A stretch of 64,000 nucleotides of DNA from UBA935 sp031555615. GTDB taxonomy: Bacteria; Bacillota; Clostridia; Lachnospirales; Lachnospiraceae. Positions 8,405 through 16,973 of this stretch are shown here, in pieces. Every line of letters begins with the position of its first letter. The first letter of the stretch is position 1. Position numbers and translations under genes: made by a program. The notes beneath the pieces were generated by a model. That model saw only the letters and a program-made list of their open reading frames with translations, was not told the origin of the DNA and searched no databases. The stretch spans positions 28,815 to 92,814 of the forward strand of contig JAVBUF010000009.1 in NCBI GenBank assembly GCA_031555615.1, written 5' to 3'.

Positions 8405-11400
8405 CTAGGTCTGGAGATGGAACAATTGCTCCACTACAAACTCCTGTCTGTAAAAATCATACAATAAACTGTTTACCGTTTCATAATCCTGCAGCATCTT
8501 GGCAATTGCAATATCATTGATCTGATTAAACTTGCATTCCCGCTGCTCGCCGATAATATCGCTCTTGCTGATACTGGCACTTTCGGTAAGATGTTCCTTA
8601 TCCTCTTCCTTTTCGGCTATATAATACAATAACTGCTCTCCGAAAAAGAGAACAAATTGCTTGGCACATACACCGCCGTACATATCACGCATCTCTTCTT
8701 TTGTGTATTCGCTTTTCCCCACACCATCCCGTTCGATGAGATAATGGATGATGGCCGTGTTTCCGGATTTGGCCCGGTATTCAATAATCGTCTTATCCAA
8801 AAACTGTTCCATAAACGGAAAAGTTTCCACATACTCTTTATAAAAAGAAAAATAAATATTTTGTTTGATAAGCTGTTTTAAAAACGGCTGCAGGATGGCC
8901 TTTACCCCTTCGTCAATTTCCCCGGAATTTTCCGCAAAATATTTTACAAAAGCCAGTTTACAGATCAGATCCAATTCTTCCCTGCGTTCTAAGGCCCGAA
9001 CCATCTGATTAATCACAAAAACATCGGTCACTTTATCGTGGACAAAATAATTATAAGCACATTGTGCCAAAAAAGCTGCTTCGACCCGGTTCTTTCCGCC
9101 TCCGACCACATAATCCTTGAAGATTGCTATCTGCTCTCCCACGAAAGATCCGGAATAGAGCATTTGTATCAGCAGTCTTTCACTAAGCTCATAAGTATCC
9201 AGGGTAAAATCTTTAGCCGCCTTCCATATATTCCGCATCTGCCTGATAGTCCCTTTGTAAAACCGGTTCAGATACTGCAAAAGCCTTTCATCATACTTAC
9301 CTGCGGCAAATGCCGTATAGGCCAGCACTGTCATCTTTTTATCTGCCGAGACCTTTTCTTCGGCAAGCACCGCTCTCAGTACCCTTAACATTTGTTTGGC
9401 ATCCATTCCGGCGGTACCGATAATTGTCATCCATTCATAAGCTCGGGAATACATATAGCGCACAATCATCAATTTGAGGATCTCCGCATAGTTTCTGCTT
9501 GCCACCTGTGTTACCTCAATTGTATTCAGAATTTTATCCAGCTGTTCAATAAGGTCCTGCTCATATAAATATCGAATCAGTTTGATCCTGATCTCTTTTT
9601 GATAACTGTCGGCCAAATAGTCCGTCTCCAGAACCCGTACCATAGCCTCCCGATTGGCATCCGTCACAAGAGCTATATCATCTCCCTGTTCACACATCCA
9701 TAGATCAAAACCGATCAGATCCCGTACCATGGGGGCAGCCATTTTGGCCAGCTTATCCGGCCAGATCAGTTTTTCGATAGTATAATTTTCTTCCCCTGCA
9801 TAGCGGTTTCCCTCATAATCCTCCAGAAATACGTGAAAACCGTTTCCGTATAAGGGGATATAATTTTGTCTGCCTCCCACCGGATAGGTAATTTCTGTTT
9901 TACCTTTATCATAAATTACAATAATTTCCCGAATATCTTTCCGCTGCACCGTTACCTGCATCGTAAATAATGCTTCTGCCAGTCCGGCGGCATTATCAGG
10001 CGTAATCATGCCGGGTGAAATAATATTTTTATATAAATAAGCCAGCCACTTATTCATATGTCCTTTGGCCATCTGCTGAACCACAAAACGTTCAATGGAT
10101 TCCTGATAGCTTTCATACAATTCCGGAAAATCTTCCCGATATTTATGAACATTGGCATATAAATAGGCATTGTATCGATAATCCATGTCACTATTGTAGG
10201 CAAAATACATCAAAACCATTTTAGGCAGTTTTTCATCCGTTTCCAAATCTACAGACATCAGATAATATTCATATAACCGGGTCACCCGGAGTTCCCTCTC
10301 GATTCCCAGCTTGTACCATTGCAGATATTCCGTTCCCCGGCAATTTCCCTTGATCAATAATCCGCAGATAACCTTTACCACCTCGTCTGAAGGCGCAACC
10401 CTATAGCAGGCTTTCAGAATCTGGAACAGAAAACCGGAATATTCTTTGCTTTTGGAAATCAAATAGACAATCTGACTGATCAGTTCAGGCGTCAATAATT
10501 CCTTCTTGGCCGCATACAAAAGAATATGTCTTTCAAACCCTTCCATTTTCATTAACAGCGTTGGGTTTTGCTGCAGCAGATGAAGGGCCTCGATATAAAT
10601 AACCGGACTGGAGCAGTTACGCTTAAACTGTTCTTCCAGGATCATCCATTTTTTAGAAGGACTTTTGTTGTAATCCTCCATCAGGTAAGTCAAAAGCCAT
10701 GCAACCCGCCAATTATCACTATTTTGGGTGAAAATACGCTCTACCTGCGCCGCTACGGCATCTATGTATTCTTCTTCCCCGCTATGAAGGGTAGTCAGAT
10801 ACTGATAGTAACACCACAGCGCCGGTTCCCACTCTTCATTGCTTTGCAGCAGAGCATCTGCATGGTCAAGCATCCAGTTTGCTTCATTATACCGTTCTTC
10901 GGTAATCAAAAGCTGGGCCTTAAATAATTTGGCGGAAACATCCTGATCGTTGAATGCAACCATTTTATCTACCAGCTTTGCTGTTTCCTTCCGCCATGTG
11001 GCGGCACTAATCTTTTTGGTTCGGAATGCCGCATAATATTCCATTAATTCCAAGATATGATGCTTCTGCTCCCGGCGAAGGCTTTTTCGTTTGGGCAGGC
11101 CGGTTTGCTTGGAAACCGTAATGGGAATGATCATCTCCATGTGGGCATTATATATTCTTATTTTGCCCATATTATATCCGGCATGGAGCTTTTCGGCCGA
11201 AATATAGTAAGGAAGACGATAGAAATTCCCCAAAAAATCTTCCTCTCTGATATATTCCTTATCAATCCGCAAAAAGTCCCCTTCTGCCTGGACTCTTAGC
11301 CAGGTATATCCCCATCCGTTTCGATTTATGGTCAGTGTATATTCTGTTGGTTCTTCCGGAGCATCTATGCGGATTTGTGTTTCAGATACCAGATATTCGA

Positions 11401-11977
11401 TTCTTTGCTTCTTTTTCACAACCTGCAGGAATTCTTCAACGTTTTGCTCGTTTTTTTTGTCTTTACCGCCGGAAAGTCCCCGGTATAGGGGATAATACTG
11501 CCGGTCCGTTCCCTGAAAAACCCGGTAAAAGTCTTCACTGTAAAATAAATTTACCGCTTCCTCCCAATTGGTTTTGGCCAGGTTTGTAAAATGAAAAAGA
11601 TTTTTGACCGCTCCCAGGCTGGACATGATTTCTCCTGGGACTATTACTATTTTATAAGGAATCGTGTACTCACCATGATTGGATATGATCACAAATTCCC
11701 CTTCACGACTGCTTCCTTCTTCAATGTTTTGAGCATGAAAAGAAAAAGCTATTTCTGACACAGCCCCGGCAAATTCATCCGTAAAACACTCCATCTCCAG
11801 ACCATTGGTAAATACATACCCCTCGGTCAGTTGATTGACAGGCCCGTATATCTCAAAAGCTCCTTCATAATCCTCTCCCGCGGTTAGTTCTATTTCAATC
11901 TTAGAGCAGGAGAAGTCCAATGCTCCCGTGTCCGGCTGAAATTTCCCATCTAATATGCGGTCAATGATATCCCTCAT
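8405..11977 (-). CDS. Very large cytoplasmic protein of unknown function (resembles the family I recall as DUF5717)
   Basis: The 1190-residue protein has no signal peptide and no obvious membrane segment. The first ~310 residues are beta-rich and look like two or three Ig/BACON-like sandwiches (for example GEFVIISNHGEYTIPYKIVIV near 92-112, and a second one ending in IIPITVSKQTGLPKR near 290). The remaining ~880 residues are almost entirely helical, with repeat-like pairs such as the NEANWMLDHADALL stretch near residue 370, suggesting an elongated TPR/solenoid scaffold. It is the first gene of the four-gene operon, with an extended -10 promoter upstream. Start ATG 11977 follows a modest GGTGAG. 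Function unknown; scaffold for the Hsp70-like neighbour is my inference. Confidence 0.85.
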   Translation of the reverse strand: MRDIIDRILDGKFQPDTGALDFSCSKIEIELTAGEDYEGAFEIYGPVNQLTEGYVFTNGLEMECFTDEFAGAVSEIAFSFHAQNIEEGSSREGEFVIISNHGEYTIPYKIVIVPGEIMSSLGAVKNLFHFTNLAKTNWEEAVNLFYSEDFYRVFQGTDRQYYPLYRGLSGGKDKKNEQNVEEFLQVVKKKQRIEYLVSETQIRIDAPEEPTEYTLTINRNGWGYTWLRVQAEGDFLRIDKEYIREEDFLGNFYRLPYYISAEKLHAGYNMGKIRIYNAHMEMIIPITVSKQTGLPKRKSLRREQKHHILELMEYYAAFRTKKISAATWRKETAKLVDKMVAFNDQDVSAKLFKAQLLITEERYNEANWMLDHADALLQSNEEWEPALWCYYQYLTTLHSGEEEYIDAVAAQVERIFTQNSDNWRVAWLLTYLMEDYNKSPSKKWMILEEQFKRNCSSPVIYIEALHLLQQNPTLLMKMEGFERHILLYAAKKELLTPELISQIVYLISKSKEYSGFLFQILKACYRVAPSDEVVKVICGLLIKGNCRGTEYLQWYKLGIERELRVTRLYEYYLMSVDLETDEKLPKMVLMYFAYNSDMDYRYNAYLYANVHKYREDFPELYESYQESIERFVVQQMAKGHMNKWLAYLYKNIISPGMITPDNAAGLAEALFTMQVTVQRKDIREIIVIYDKGKTEITYPVGGRQNYIPLYGNGFHVFLEDYEGNRYAGEENYTIEKLIWPDKLAKMAAPMVRDLIGFDLWMCEQGDDIALVTDANREAMVRVLETDYLADSYQKEIRIKLIRYLYEQDLIEQLDKILNTIEVTQVASRNYAEILKLMIVRYMYSRAYEWMTIIGTAGMDAKQMLRVLRAVLAEEKVSADKKMTVLAYTAFAAGKYDERLLQYLNRFYKGTIRQMRNIWKAAKDFTLDTYELSERLLIQMLYSGSFVGEQIAIFKDYVVGGGKNRVEAAFLAQCAYNYFVHDKVTDVFVINQMVRALERREELDLICKLAFVKYFAENSGEIDEGVKAILQPFLKQLIKQNIYFSFYKEYVETFPFMEQFLDKTIIEYRAKSGNTAIIHYLIERDGVGKSEYTKEEMRDMYGGVCAKQFVLFFGEQLLYYIAEKEEDKEHLTESASISKSDIIGEQRECKFNQINDIAIAKMLQDYETVNSLLYDFYRQEFVVEQLFHLQT

Positions 11978-12022
11978 GTCATCTCACCATCCAAAACATT
12001 TTTGTAAAATATGACTAACATA

Positions 12023-12031
12023 AGTATACCA
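12023..12031 (-). promoter_or_regulatory. Extended -10 promoter of the four-gene operon
   Basis: TGGTATACT (TGn plus TATACT) lies 46 bases upstream of the start of the 1190-residue gene. No good -35 at 16-18 bases, consistent with an extended -10 promoter. Confidence 0.5.
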
Positions 12032-12072
12032 TTTTTTTCCCCTGGTGCGCAAGGCAGACAGATATTTTATAA

Positions 12073-12252
12073 TTACTGTTTACCGGCAGTCCAGTGAGCC
12101 GCAGCTCCTTCCCCGGTGAAAAGTGCACTTTCTTCTTTTGTCTGCCGGTAGCCCTTCACTTCTTCTCCTTCAAAAGTACTGCCCAGAGGATGTTTCATGA
12201 ACATTTCCTGCATCGTCAGACCAGATCGGACGGGTTGTTCTTTATGTTTCAT
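12073..12252 (-). CDS. Small hypothetical protein, 59 residues
   Basis: A short hydrophilic protein beginning MKHKEQPVRSG and ending AAAHWTAGKQ. An AGAAAGG site lies 7 bases ahead of the ATG at 12252; an in-frame ATG at 12258 is too close to that site. It stands alone between the four-gene operon and the terminator of the SpoIID-like gene, transcribed in the same direction. I recognise no domain; the start site and absence of an alternative gene are the only support. Confidence 0.45.
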   Translation of the reverse strand: MKHKEQPVRSGLTMQEMFMKHPLGSTFEGEEVKGYRQTKEESALFTGEGAAAHWTAGKQ

Positions 12253-12322
12253 AAGCATGCCTTTCTGATAATATTTTCTTATTCTGACTATGCCCGGACT
12301 TGTCCTTCTTTATACTGGCAGC

Positions 12323-12380
12323 AATAAAAATCCCCCTGCAAACAGCCGCTGTCCGCGGAATCGTTATTACAGGAGGGTTT
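12323..12380 (-). terminator. Terminator after the SpoIID-like gene
   Basis: Stem arms 12332-12338 (CCCCCTG) and 12371-12377 pair around an inner hairpin rich in GC; on the minus strand the stem is followed by ATTTTTATT. On the plus strand it also ends in TTTTCTT, so it may work both ways. Confidence 0.7.
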
Positions 12381-12388
12381 TCTTATAG

Positions 12389-13618
12389 CTAAACTGCCAG
12401 TCGGGCAACCGCAGTATAGATGTAGGATATTTTATACCAGGTGGCATAATCCACTACTCCGGTCTGCGGTAAATCAAAGATTCTTTGAAAGGTCTTTACC
12501 GCTTCCGATGTTCGGGGCCCGTAGATACCATCCGCCACCAATGTCGGGATCAACGGATAGGATTTGGAGATACGGTTCAATTGCTGCTGGATAATTCGGA
12601 CGCTTTCGCCGGTTGAGCCAATATAAAGATCATATCCCGGCCAGGAAGTCGGCACCCCGGCAACTCGTTCGGCGGTATTTATGAACATATCATTGCCATA
12701 ATAGTTACGGATAATCTCAATTGCCGAATATCCCTGATCCCCCAGTGTCTTAGATCCCCACTGGCTCAATCCGTTACAGGTTACCCGGTCACCGTCACAG
12801 TAGGCGGTCAAAATCGGCTGCCGTACACCTGGCCTTGACAGGTAATTGGCGAATACGCTGTCTACCAGATAATCAATGTTGCTGAAAATATTTCGTCCGT
12901 AAGAAAATTTCTGATCAAAAGCTGTGGAACTGGTAATGGTAAAGTTATATCCCTGCCCTCTGTACCATTCCGTAAAAACCCGGTTCAATGTGAAAGACAT
13001 TATCGCCAATATGTTCGCATAAATAGCATTCTCCGGCCAGGTTGCATAAATTTCACAGGATGCCACATTCTTTACATAATCCTGATACCGTACATAATAG
13101 TTATTTGCCGACGTGTCCTGTGGCGGGCCATCATGAACCACAATATATTCAGGAATTACCACTTGCGGCAGGACGATTTCCCCGCTTTCGTCCATAGGTT
13201 TGATCTCAGCTTCCGGGATCTTAGGGGGATATTCATAAAACAGAGTATGGGGCGGAACTGCCACATCCCGGCCTTCCTCATCCACTTCCAGAGGACGCAT
13301 GGCGATGGGTTGAATGGCCTTCACATCCGGCAGTATCTGCGCTCCCGATATCAATACCGGTTCATAGCCGGGAGCACTGACTTCAATATTGTATTCACTG
13401 TAAGGCTGCTCTACGGAAGGCTCCAGACTGTAATCAATGGGGGGGGCCGGTACTTCGATTGTTTCGGTCTGGCCGGAAGAATCCGTCGCAAGACTTTCCA
13501 AAGTACGATCCGGATTCCCGGTAAAGGAAATGGTGATGGTTGCATCTTCGATTGGTATTAAGCCTACTGAGGATGTGACATTGATCTGCAAGCTGCCTCT
13601 GGCATTATTTTCAGGCAT
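12389..13618 (-). CDS. SpoIID-like protein with C-terminal peptidoglycan-binding domain
   Basis: The 409-residue protein has three parts. Residues 5-100 look like a carboxypeptidase-regulatory-like beta fold (ITISFTGNPDR, DSSGQTETIEVP). Residues about 160-315 match the SpoIID/LytB type (ILAIMSFTLNR; TAYCDGDRVTCNGLSQWGSKTL; AIEIIRNYYG). Residues about 330-405 form a PG_binding_1 repeat (GESVRIIQQQLN...DGIYGPRTSEAVKTFQ). SpoIID is a lytic transglycosylase for septal peptidoglycan during engulfment, so a cell-wall or spore role is likely. Oddity: there is no signal peptide or membrane segment at the N-terminus. Its GAGG ribosome-binding site is inside the preceding hairpin. Confidence 0.85.
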   Translation of the reverse strand: MPENNARGSLQINVTSSVGLIPIEDATITISFTGNPDRTLESLATDSSGQTETIEVPAPPIDYSLEPSVEQPYSEYNIEVSAPGYEPVLISGAQILPDVKAIQPIAMRPLEVDEEGRDVAVPPHTLFYEYPPKIPEAEIKPMDESGEIVLPQVVIPEYIVVHDGPPQDTSANNYYVRYQDYVKNVASCEIYATWPENAIYANILAIMSFTLNRVFTEWYRGQGYNFTITSSTAFDQKFSYGRNIFSNIDYLVDSVFANYLSRPGVRQPILTAYCDGDRVTCNGLSQWGSKTLGDQGYSAIEIIRNYYGNDMFINTAERVAGVPTSWPGYDLYIGSTGESVRIIQQQLNRISKSYPLIPTLVADGIYGPRTSEAVKTFQRIFDLPQTGVVDYATWYKISYIYTAVARLAV

Positions 13619-13667
13619 AAAAATACCTCTGCATAATATGTTTAACTTATATTATGCAAAGGTATTT
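13619..13667 (-). terminator. Hairpin terminating htpG and covering the next gene's ribosome-binding site
   Basis: Two 19-base arms (13621-13639 and 13649-13667) pair with a single T-G wobble around a 9-base loop, and five T residues follow on the minus strand, directly before the ATG of the SpoIID-like gene. It is a good intrinsic terminator for htpG, 24 bases past its stop. The GAGG of the next gene lies in the 3' arm. Confidence 0.8.
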
Positions 13668-13691
13668 ATTTTGATAAAGAATACGGTTAAT

Positions 13692-15758
13692 TTATTTAGT
13701 CAGCAGCAGCATAATATCGTTGCTTCTGGCAATAAATTTGCTCATGGCTTCGGCATCAAGAGGTGCATGCTGAATCAGTGCCAAATCATATAACTGCTGG
13801 CAGATCATATCTACATTATCACCGCTCTTATTATCCAGAACATACTGTACCAGCGGATGATTGGCATTCAATACCAGTGTTTCACCTTCTTTACCAAACA
13901 TCCCCATATCCATTCCCGGCATGGAGTACATCTTCATCATATCCTGCATCCGGCGGCTTTCTTCCGACAGGGTAATCATGGAAGAGATCTTCTTATTTTT
14001 AAGCTTTTCAACTTTAATGGTAATCTTGTCTTTTTTCAAAACCTTCTTCATGATCTTGGCTACTTCTTCGGCCTGTTCTTCCATTTCCTTTTCAGCCTTC
14101 TTGGAGGTCTTGGCTTTAAAAGTATCAGTCAGATCCGCATCGATCCGCTGGAACTTGACACCCTCATTCTTGGACTCCAGCTGGGTCACAAAAGGCTGAT
14201 CGATATTGTGGGTCAGAATGACAGCTTCCATCTTGGCGGTTTTGAACATATTAATGTATTGGCTCTGCTGCAGTTCATCGGTTACATAGTAAATAATCTT
14301 TTCTTTTTTCTCATTTTCCTCGTCTTCTGCTTCATCGATGGGATTTCCGTCGGCATCCACTACTTCCGCTTCCACCACTGAAGAATCAGTCGGCTCATCG
14401 TTTCCTTCCCCTACTTCATCCGGATCAGTCTTATTTACTTCCAGGCATTCCGGCAGGGTCAGATATTGTCCGTCCAGATTCTTAAACAGAATATAATCAT
14501 TCATTTTCTCACAGAACTTATCATCCTTTAAGCAGCCGAACTTGATAAAGGGACTGATATCATCCCAGTATTTTTCATATTCTTCCTTTTCGGTTTTGCA
14601 CATGCCGGATAATTTATCGGCAACCTTCTTGGAAATATAATCCGATATCTTCTTCACGAATCCATCATTCTGCAATGCACTTCTGGACACATTCAAAGGC
14701 AGATCAGGACAATCGATCACCCCTTTCAGCAATAACAGGAATTCCGGAATAACTTCTTTGATATTGTCGGCAATAAATACCTGATTATTATAAAGCTTGA
14801 TCACCCCTTCAATAGATTCATATTCCATGTTGATCTTGGGGAAATACAAAATACCCTTAAGGTTAAAAGGATAGTCCATATTTAAATGGATCCAGAATAA
14901 AGGTTCCTTATAATCCTGAAATACCTTGCGGTAAAATTCCAGATATTCCTCCTTTTCACACTCATTAGGATGTCTCATCCAAAGCGGGTTGGTATCATTT
15001 AAAAGCTCCGGACGCTTAATGATTTTATATTTAAGCTCATCTTCTTCTTTTTCCGGTTTGATTTCCTCAACCACGGTATCGGTATCCAGCTTTTCCTCTG
15101 CCGTTACGGTTTGGGTATCGGTAGTATCCTGCTTGGAAAGATAAATTTCGGTGGGCATGAAGGAACAGTATTTTCCAATGACTTCTTTGGCTTTATACTC
15201 ATTGCAAAACTCCAGACAGTCTTCATTTAAAAACAGCGTAATGGTGGTTCCTACTTCGGCCTTATCACCATCCTCCATTTCAAATTCGGTACCGCCGTCG
15301 CATTCCCAGTGGACCGCCTGTGCTCCCTCCTGATAGGAGAGAGAATCAATATGCACTTCATCTGCCACCATAAATGCAGAATAAAAACCAAGTCCGAAGT
15401 GACCGATAATCTGATCCTCATTGGTCTTGTCCTTATATTTTTCAATAAAATCCGTCGCTCCGGAAAAGGCGATCTGATTAATGTATTCTTCTACCTCCTG
15501 AGCGGTCATACCAATACCGTTGTCTGTAAATGTCAATGTCTTCTTTTCCGGATTTACAACTACCGAAATCTTGGGTTTATACCCTTCAGGCAGGGTATAT
15601 TCACCCATCATATCCAGTTTTTTCAGCTTGGTAATGGCGTCACAGCCGTTGGAGATCAGTTCCCTGAAAAAAATGTCATGATCCGAATACAGCCATTTTT
15701 TGATAATGGGAAAAATATTTTCACTGTTAATTGATAAACTTCCGTGTGTCTTAGCCAT
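13692..15758 (-). CDS. htpG: Chaperone HtpG (Hsp90)
   Basis: ATP-dependent cytoplasmic Hsp90 chaperone of 688 residues. GHKL ATPase motifs are visible: ELISNGCDA with the Mg-binding Asn (33-41), DNGIGM (79-84) and GHFGLGFYSAF (about 117-127). The middle domain has SRSALQND with the catalytic-loop Arg. An acidic insert at about residues 445-490 makes it longer than E. coli HtpG (624). The start at 15758 (MAKTHGSLSI) has AAAGGAG upstream; a longer frame reaches into the CIRCE element and is not used. It is a single-gene unit with its own promoter and terminator. The CIRCE site implies control by HrcA. Confidence 0.96.
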   Translation of the reverse strand: MAKTHGSLSINSENIFPIIKKWLYSDHDIFFRELISNGCDAITKLKKLDMMGEYTLPEGYKPKISVVVNPEKKTLTFTDNGIGMTAQEVEEYINQIAFSGATDFIEKYKDKTNEDQIIGHFGLGFYSAFMVADEVHIDSLSYQEGAQAVHWECDGGTEFEMEDGDKAEVGTTITLFLNEDCLEFCNEYKAKEVIGKYCSFMPTEIYLSKQDTTDTQTVTAEEKLDTDTVVEEIKPEKEEDELKYKIIKRPELLNDTNPLWMRHPNECEKEEYLEFYRKVFQDYKEPLFWIHLNMDYPFNLKGILYFPKINMEYESIEGVIKLYNNQVFIADNIKEVIPEFLLLLKGVIDCPDLPLNVSRSALQNDGFVKKISDYISKKVADKLSGMCKTEKEEYEKYWDDISPFIKFGCLKDDKFCEKMNDYILFKNLDGQYLTLPECLEVNKTDPDEVGEGNDEPTDSSVVEAEVVDADGNPIDEAEDEENEKKEKIIYYVTDELQQSQYINMFKTAKMEAVILTHNIDQPFVTQLESKNEGVKFQRIDADLTDTFKAKTSKKAEKEMEEQAEEVAKIMKKVLKKDKITIKVEKLKNKKISSMITLSEESRRMQDMMKMYSMPGMDMGMFGKEGETLVLNANHPLVQYVLDNKSGDNVDMICQQLYDLALIQHAPLDAEAMSKFIARSNDIMLLLTK

Positions 15759-15792
15759 AATAATCACTCCTTTATTATTATTCTTGTAATGA

Positions 15793-15821
15793 ATTGTAAT
15801 TCGCTCTTTACAAAAAGTCAA
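15793..15821 (-). promoter_or_regulatory. Promoter of htpG
   Basis: TTGACT (15816-15821), 17 bases, TACAAT (15793-15798). It lies between the CIRCE element and the gene's AAAGGAG site. Confidence 0.8.
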
Positions 15822-15828
15822 GACTAAA

Positions 15829-15855
15829 TTAGCACTCATTTGTCATGAGTGCTAA
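15829..15855 (-). promoter_or_regulatory. CIRCE element (HrcA operator)
   Basis: Perfect match to the consensus: TTAGCACTC (15829-15837), 9 bases, GAGTGCTAA (15847-15855). HrcA binds this palindrome and represses heat-shock genes at normal temperature. It sits 7 bases upstream of the htpG -35, whereas CIRCE is more often at or after the transcription start. Confidence 0.97.
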
Positions 15856-15917
15856 TAATTTCTTTGAAACCCTTTATTTATGCGGCTTTGCGCATTTCTA
15901 AATTTTTTATTAAAAGT

Positions 15918-16973
15918 CTAAAAAAATTGTTGATACACATCAAAGAAATCTTTGGTGGTTATCTCACTGTTATGAATAAAAGAGACCTGCTCCCAAAGCA
16001 TATCATTCAGATTCTTGGTTAAAGAAGCTACAAAAGCATTGTATTCCTGTCCAAATACTTCTTCCCGCCGTTCTTCCACAATCTTCACCTTATTGGCATC
16101 GGTCTCCTCACGGTTAAAGGTATTGATACACTTAATAATATGATAACCAAAGCTGGTTTCCACAATATCACTGATTTCTCCTGTTTCCAGTTGAAAAGCC
16201 GCTTTCTCAAAAGATTCCTCCATATCCCCTTTGCCAAAGGAATACACCGCCTGATCAGCTTCACTGTAAAGCATGATCAGCTTTTCAAAATCTTCACCGG
16301 CTTTAACCTGACTTAAAATATCACTGATCTGGTCATATGCTTTCCGTTTGGTCTGTTGGGTATATTCAATCTTTTTACCGGTACCGTCCAAAGCATAGGT
16401 TTTGATCAAAATATGCTGCACCGTAATGGTCCTTGCTTCATCATCACTGATTTCGGGATTGATATCCTTGATAATATAGCGGTAGACCTTATCTGCCAGG
16501 GCATACTCCGTATAAAGCTTTTCAATCGTATCCTGGGTTACCCCCATACATTCCTTTTCGGTTTCATTTAAAGAACTATAGTAAGCCGCCGCTGCCTCAC
16601 GGGCTTTTTCCAGTTCTTCCTTTTCCAAGGCAATTCCATGCTTTTCCCCTAAAAGGTTCATGGTCTTGATCTGGGCAATCTGGGCCAAAGCAGTATCCTT
16701 GATATTTTGTTCCAGGGTTACTCCATTCAAATCAGTCTCCCATATCTGACTGCTGTATACACTTTCGTACTGGTTTTGGGCATTGGTCAGATAAACCCGT
16801 ATCTCCGGCAGGGTACAGGACATGCTTTCAATGCGGAAAATCTCATCTTTTCCGAAACCGGTGGTGAGAACCACCTTCATGTCCGCTGACTTTTTTCCGC
16901 AGCCGGCAGATATCAAAACCACTAATATGGTTAACAATATTACAATAAAACGCTTCATCTTTTCTTTATACAT
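15918..16973 (-). CDS. PrsA-like peptidyl-prolyl isomerase lipoprotein
   Basis: Exported foldase that helps secreted proteins fold outside the membrane. Of 351 residues, the first 25 form a signal peptide with lipobox LISAGC (Cys25 from the first ATG). A SurA-N/trigger-type helical part follows, then a parvulin domain at about 180-290 (ITVQHILIKTYA...SEADQAVYSFGKGDM...SFGYHIIKCI). The ATG at 16973 overlaps the stop of the upstream FAD protein by 8 bases, suggesting translational coupling; ATG 16958 is an alternative. Second gene of a two-gene operon. Catalytic activity of the parvulin domain cannot be judged by eye. Confidence 0.85.
   Translation of the reverse strand: MYKEKMKRFIVILLTILVVLISAGCGKKSADMKVVLTTGFGKDEIFRIESMSCTLPEIRVYLTNAQNQYESVYSSQIWETDLNGVTLEQNIKDTALAQIAQIKTMNLLGEKHGIALEKEELEKAREAAAAYYSSLNETEKECMGVTQDTIEKLYTEYALADKVYRYIIKDINPEISDDEARTITVQHILIKTYALDGTGKKIEYTQQTKRKAYDQISDILSQVKAGEDFEKLIMLYSEADQAVYSFGKGDMEESFEKAAFQLETGEISDIVETSFGYHIIKCINTFNREETDANKVKIVEERREEVFGQEYNAFVASLTKNLNDMLWEQVSFIHNSEITTKDFFDVYQQFF

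Noticed and set aside
13621..13667. Sporulation sigma-G type promoter in the palindrome before the SpoIID-like gene
   Set aside because: TGCATA and CATATTA words are present, but only 12 bases apart instead of about 17-18; they are by-products of the palindrome.
15880..15895. ATGCG/CGCAT hairpin as terminator of the PrsA-like gene
   Set aside because: Five-base stem and no T-run; too weak to call.
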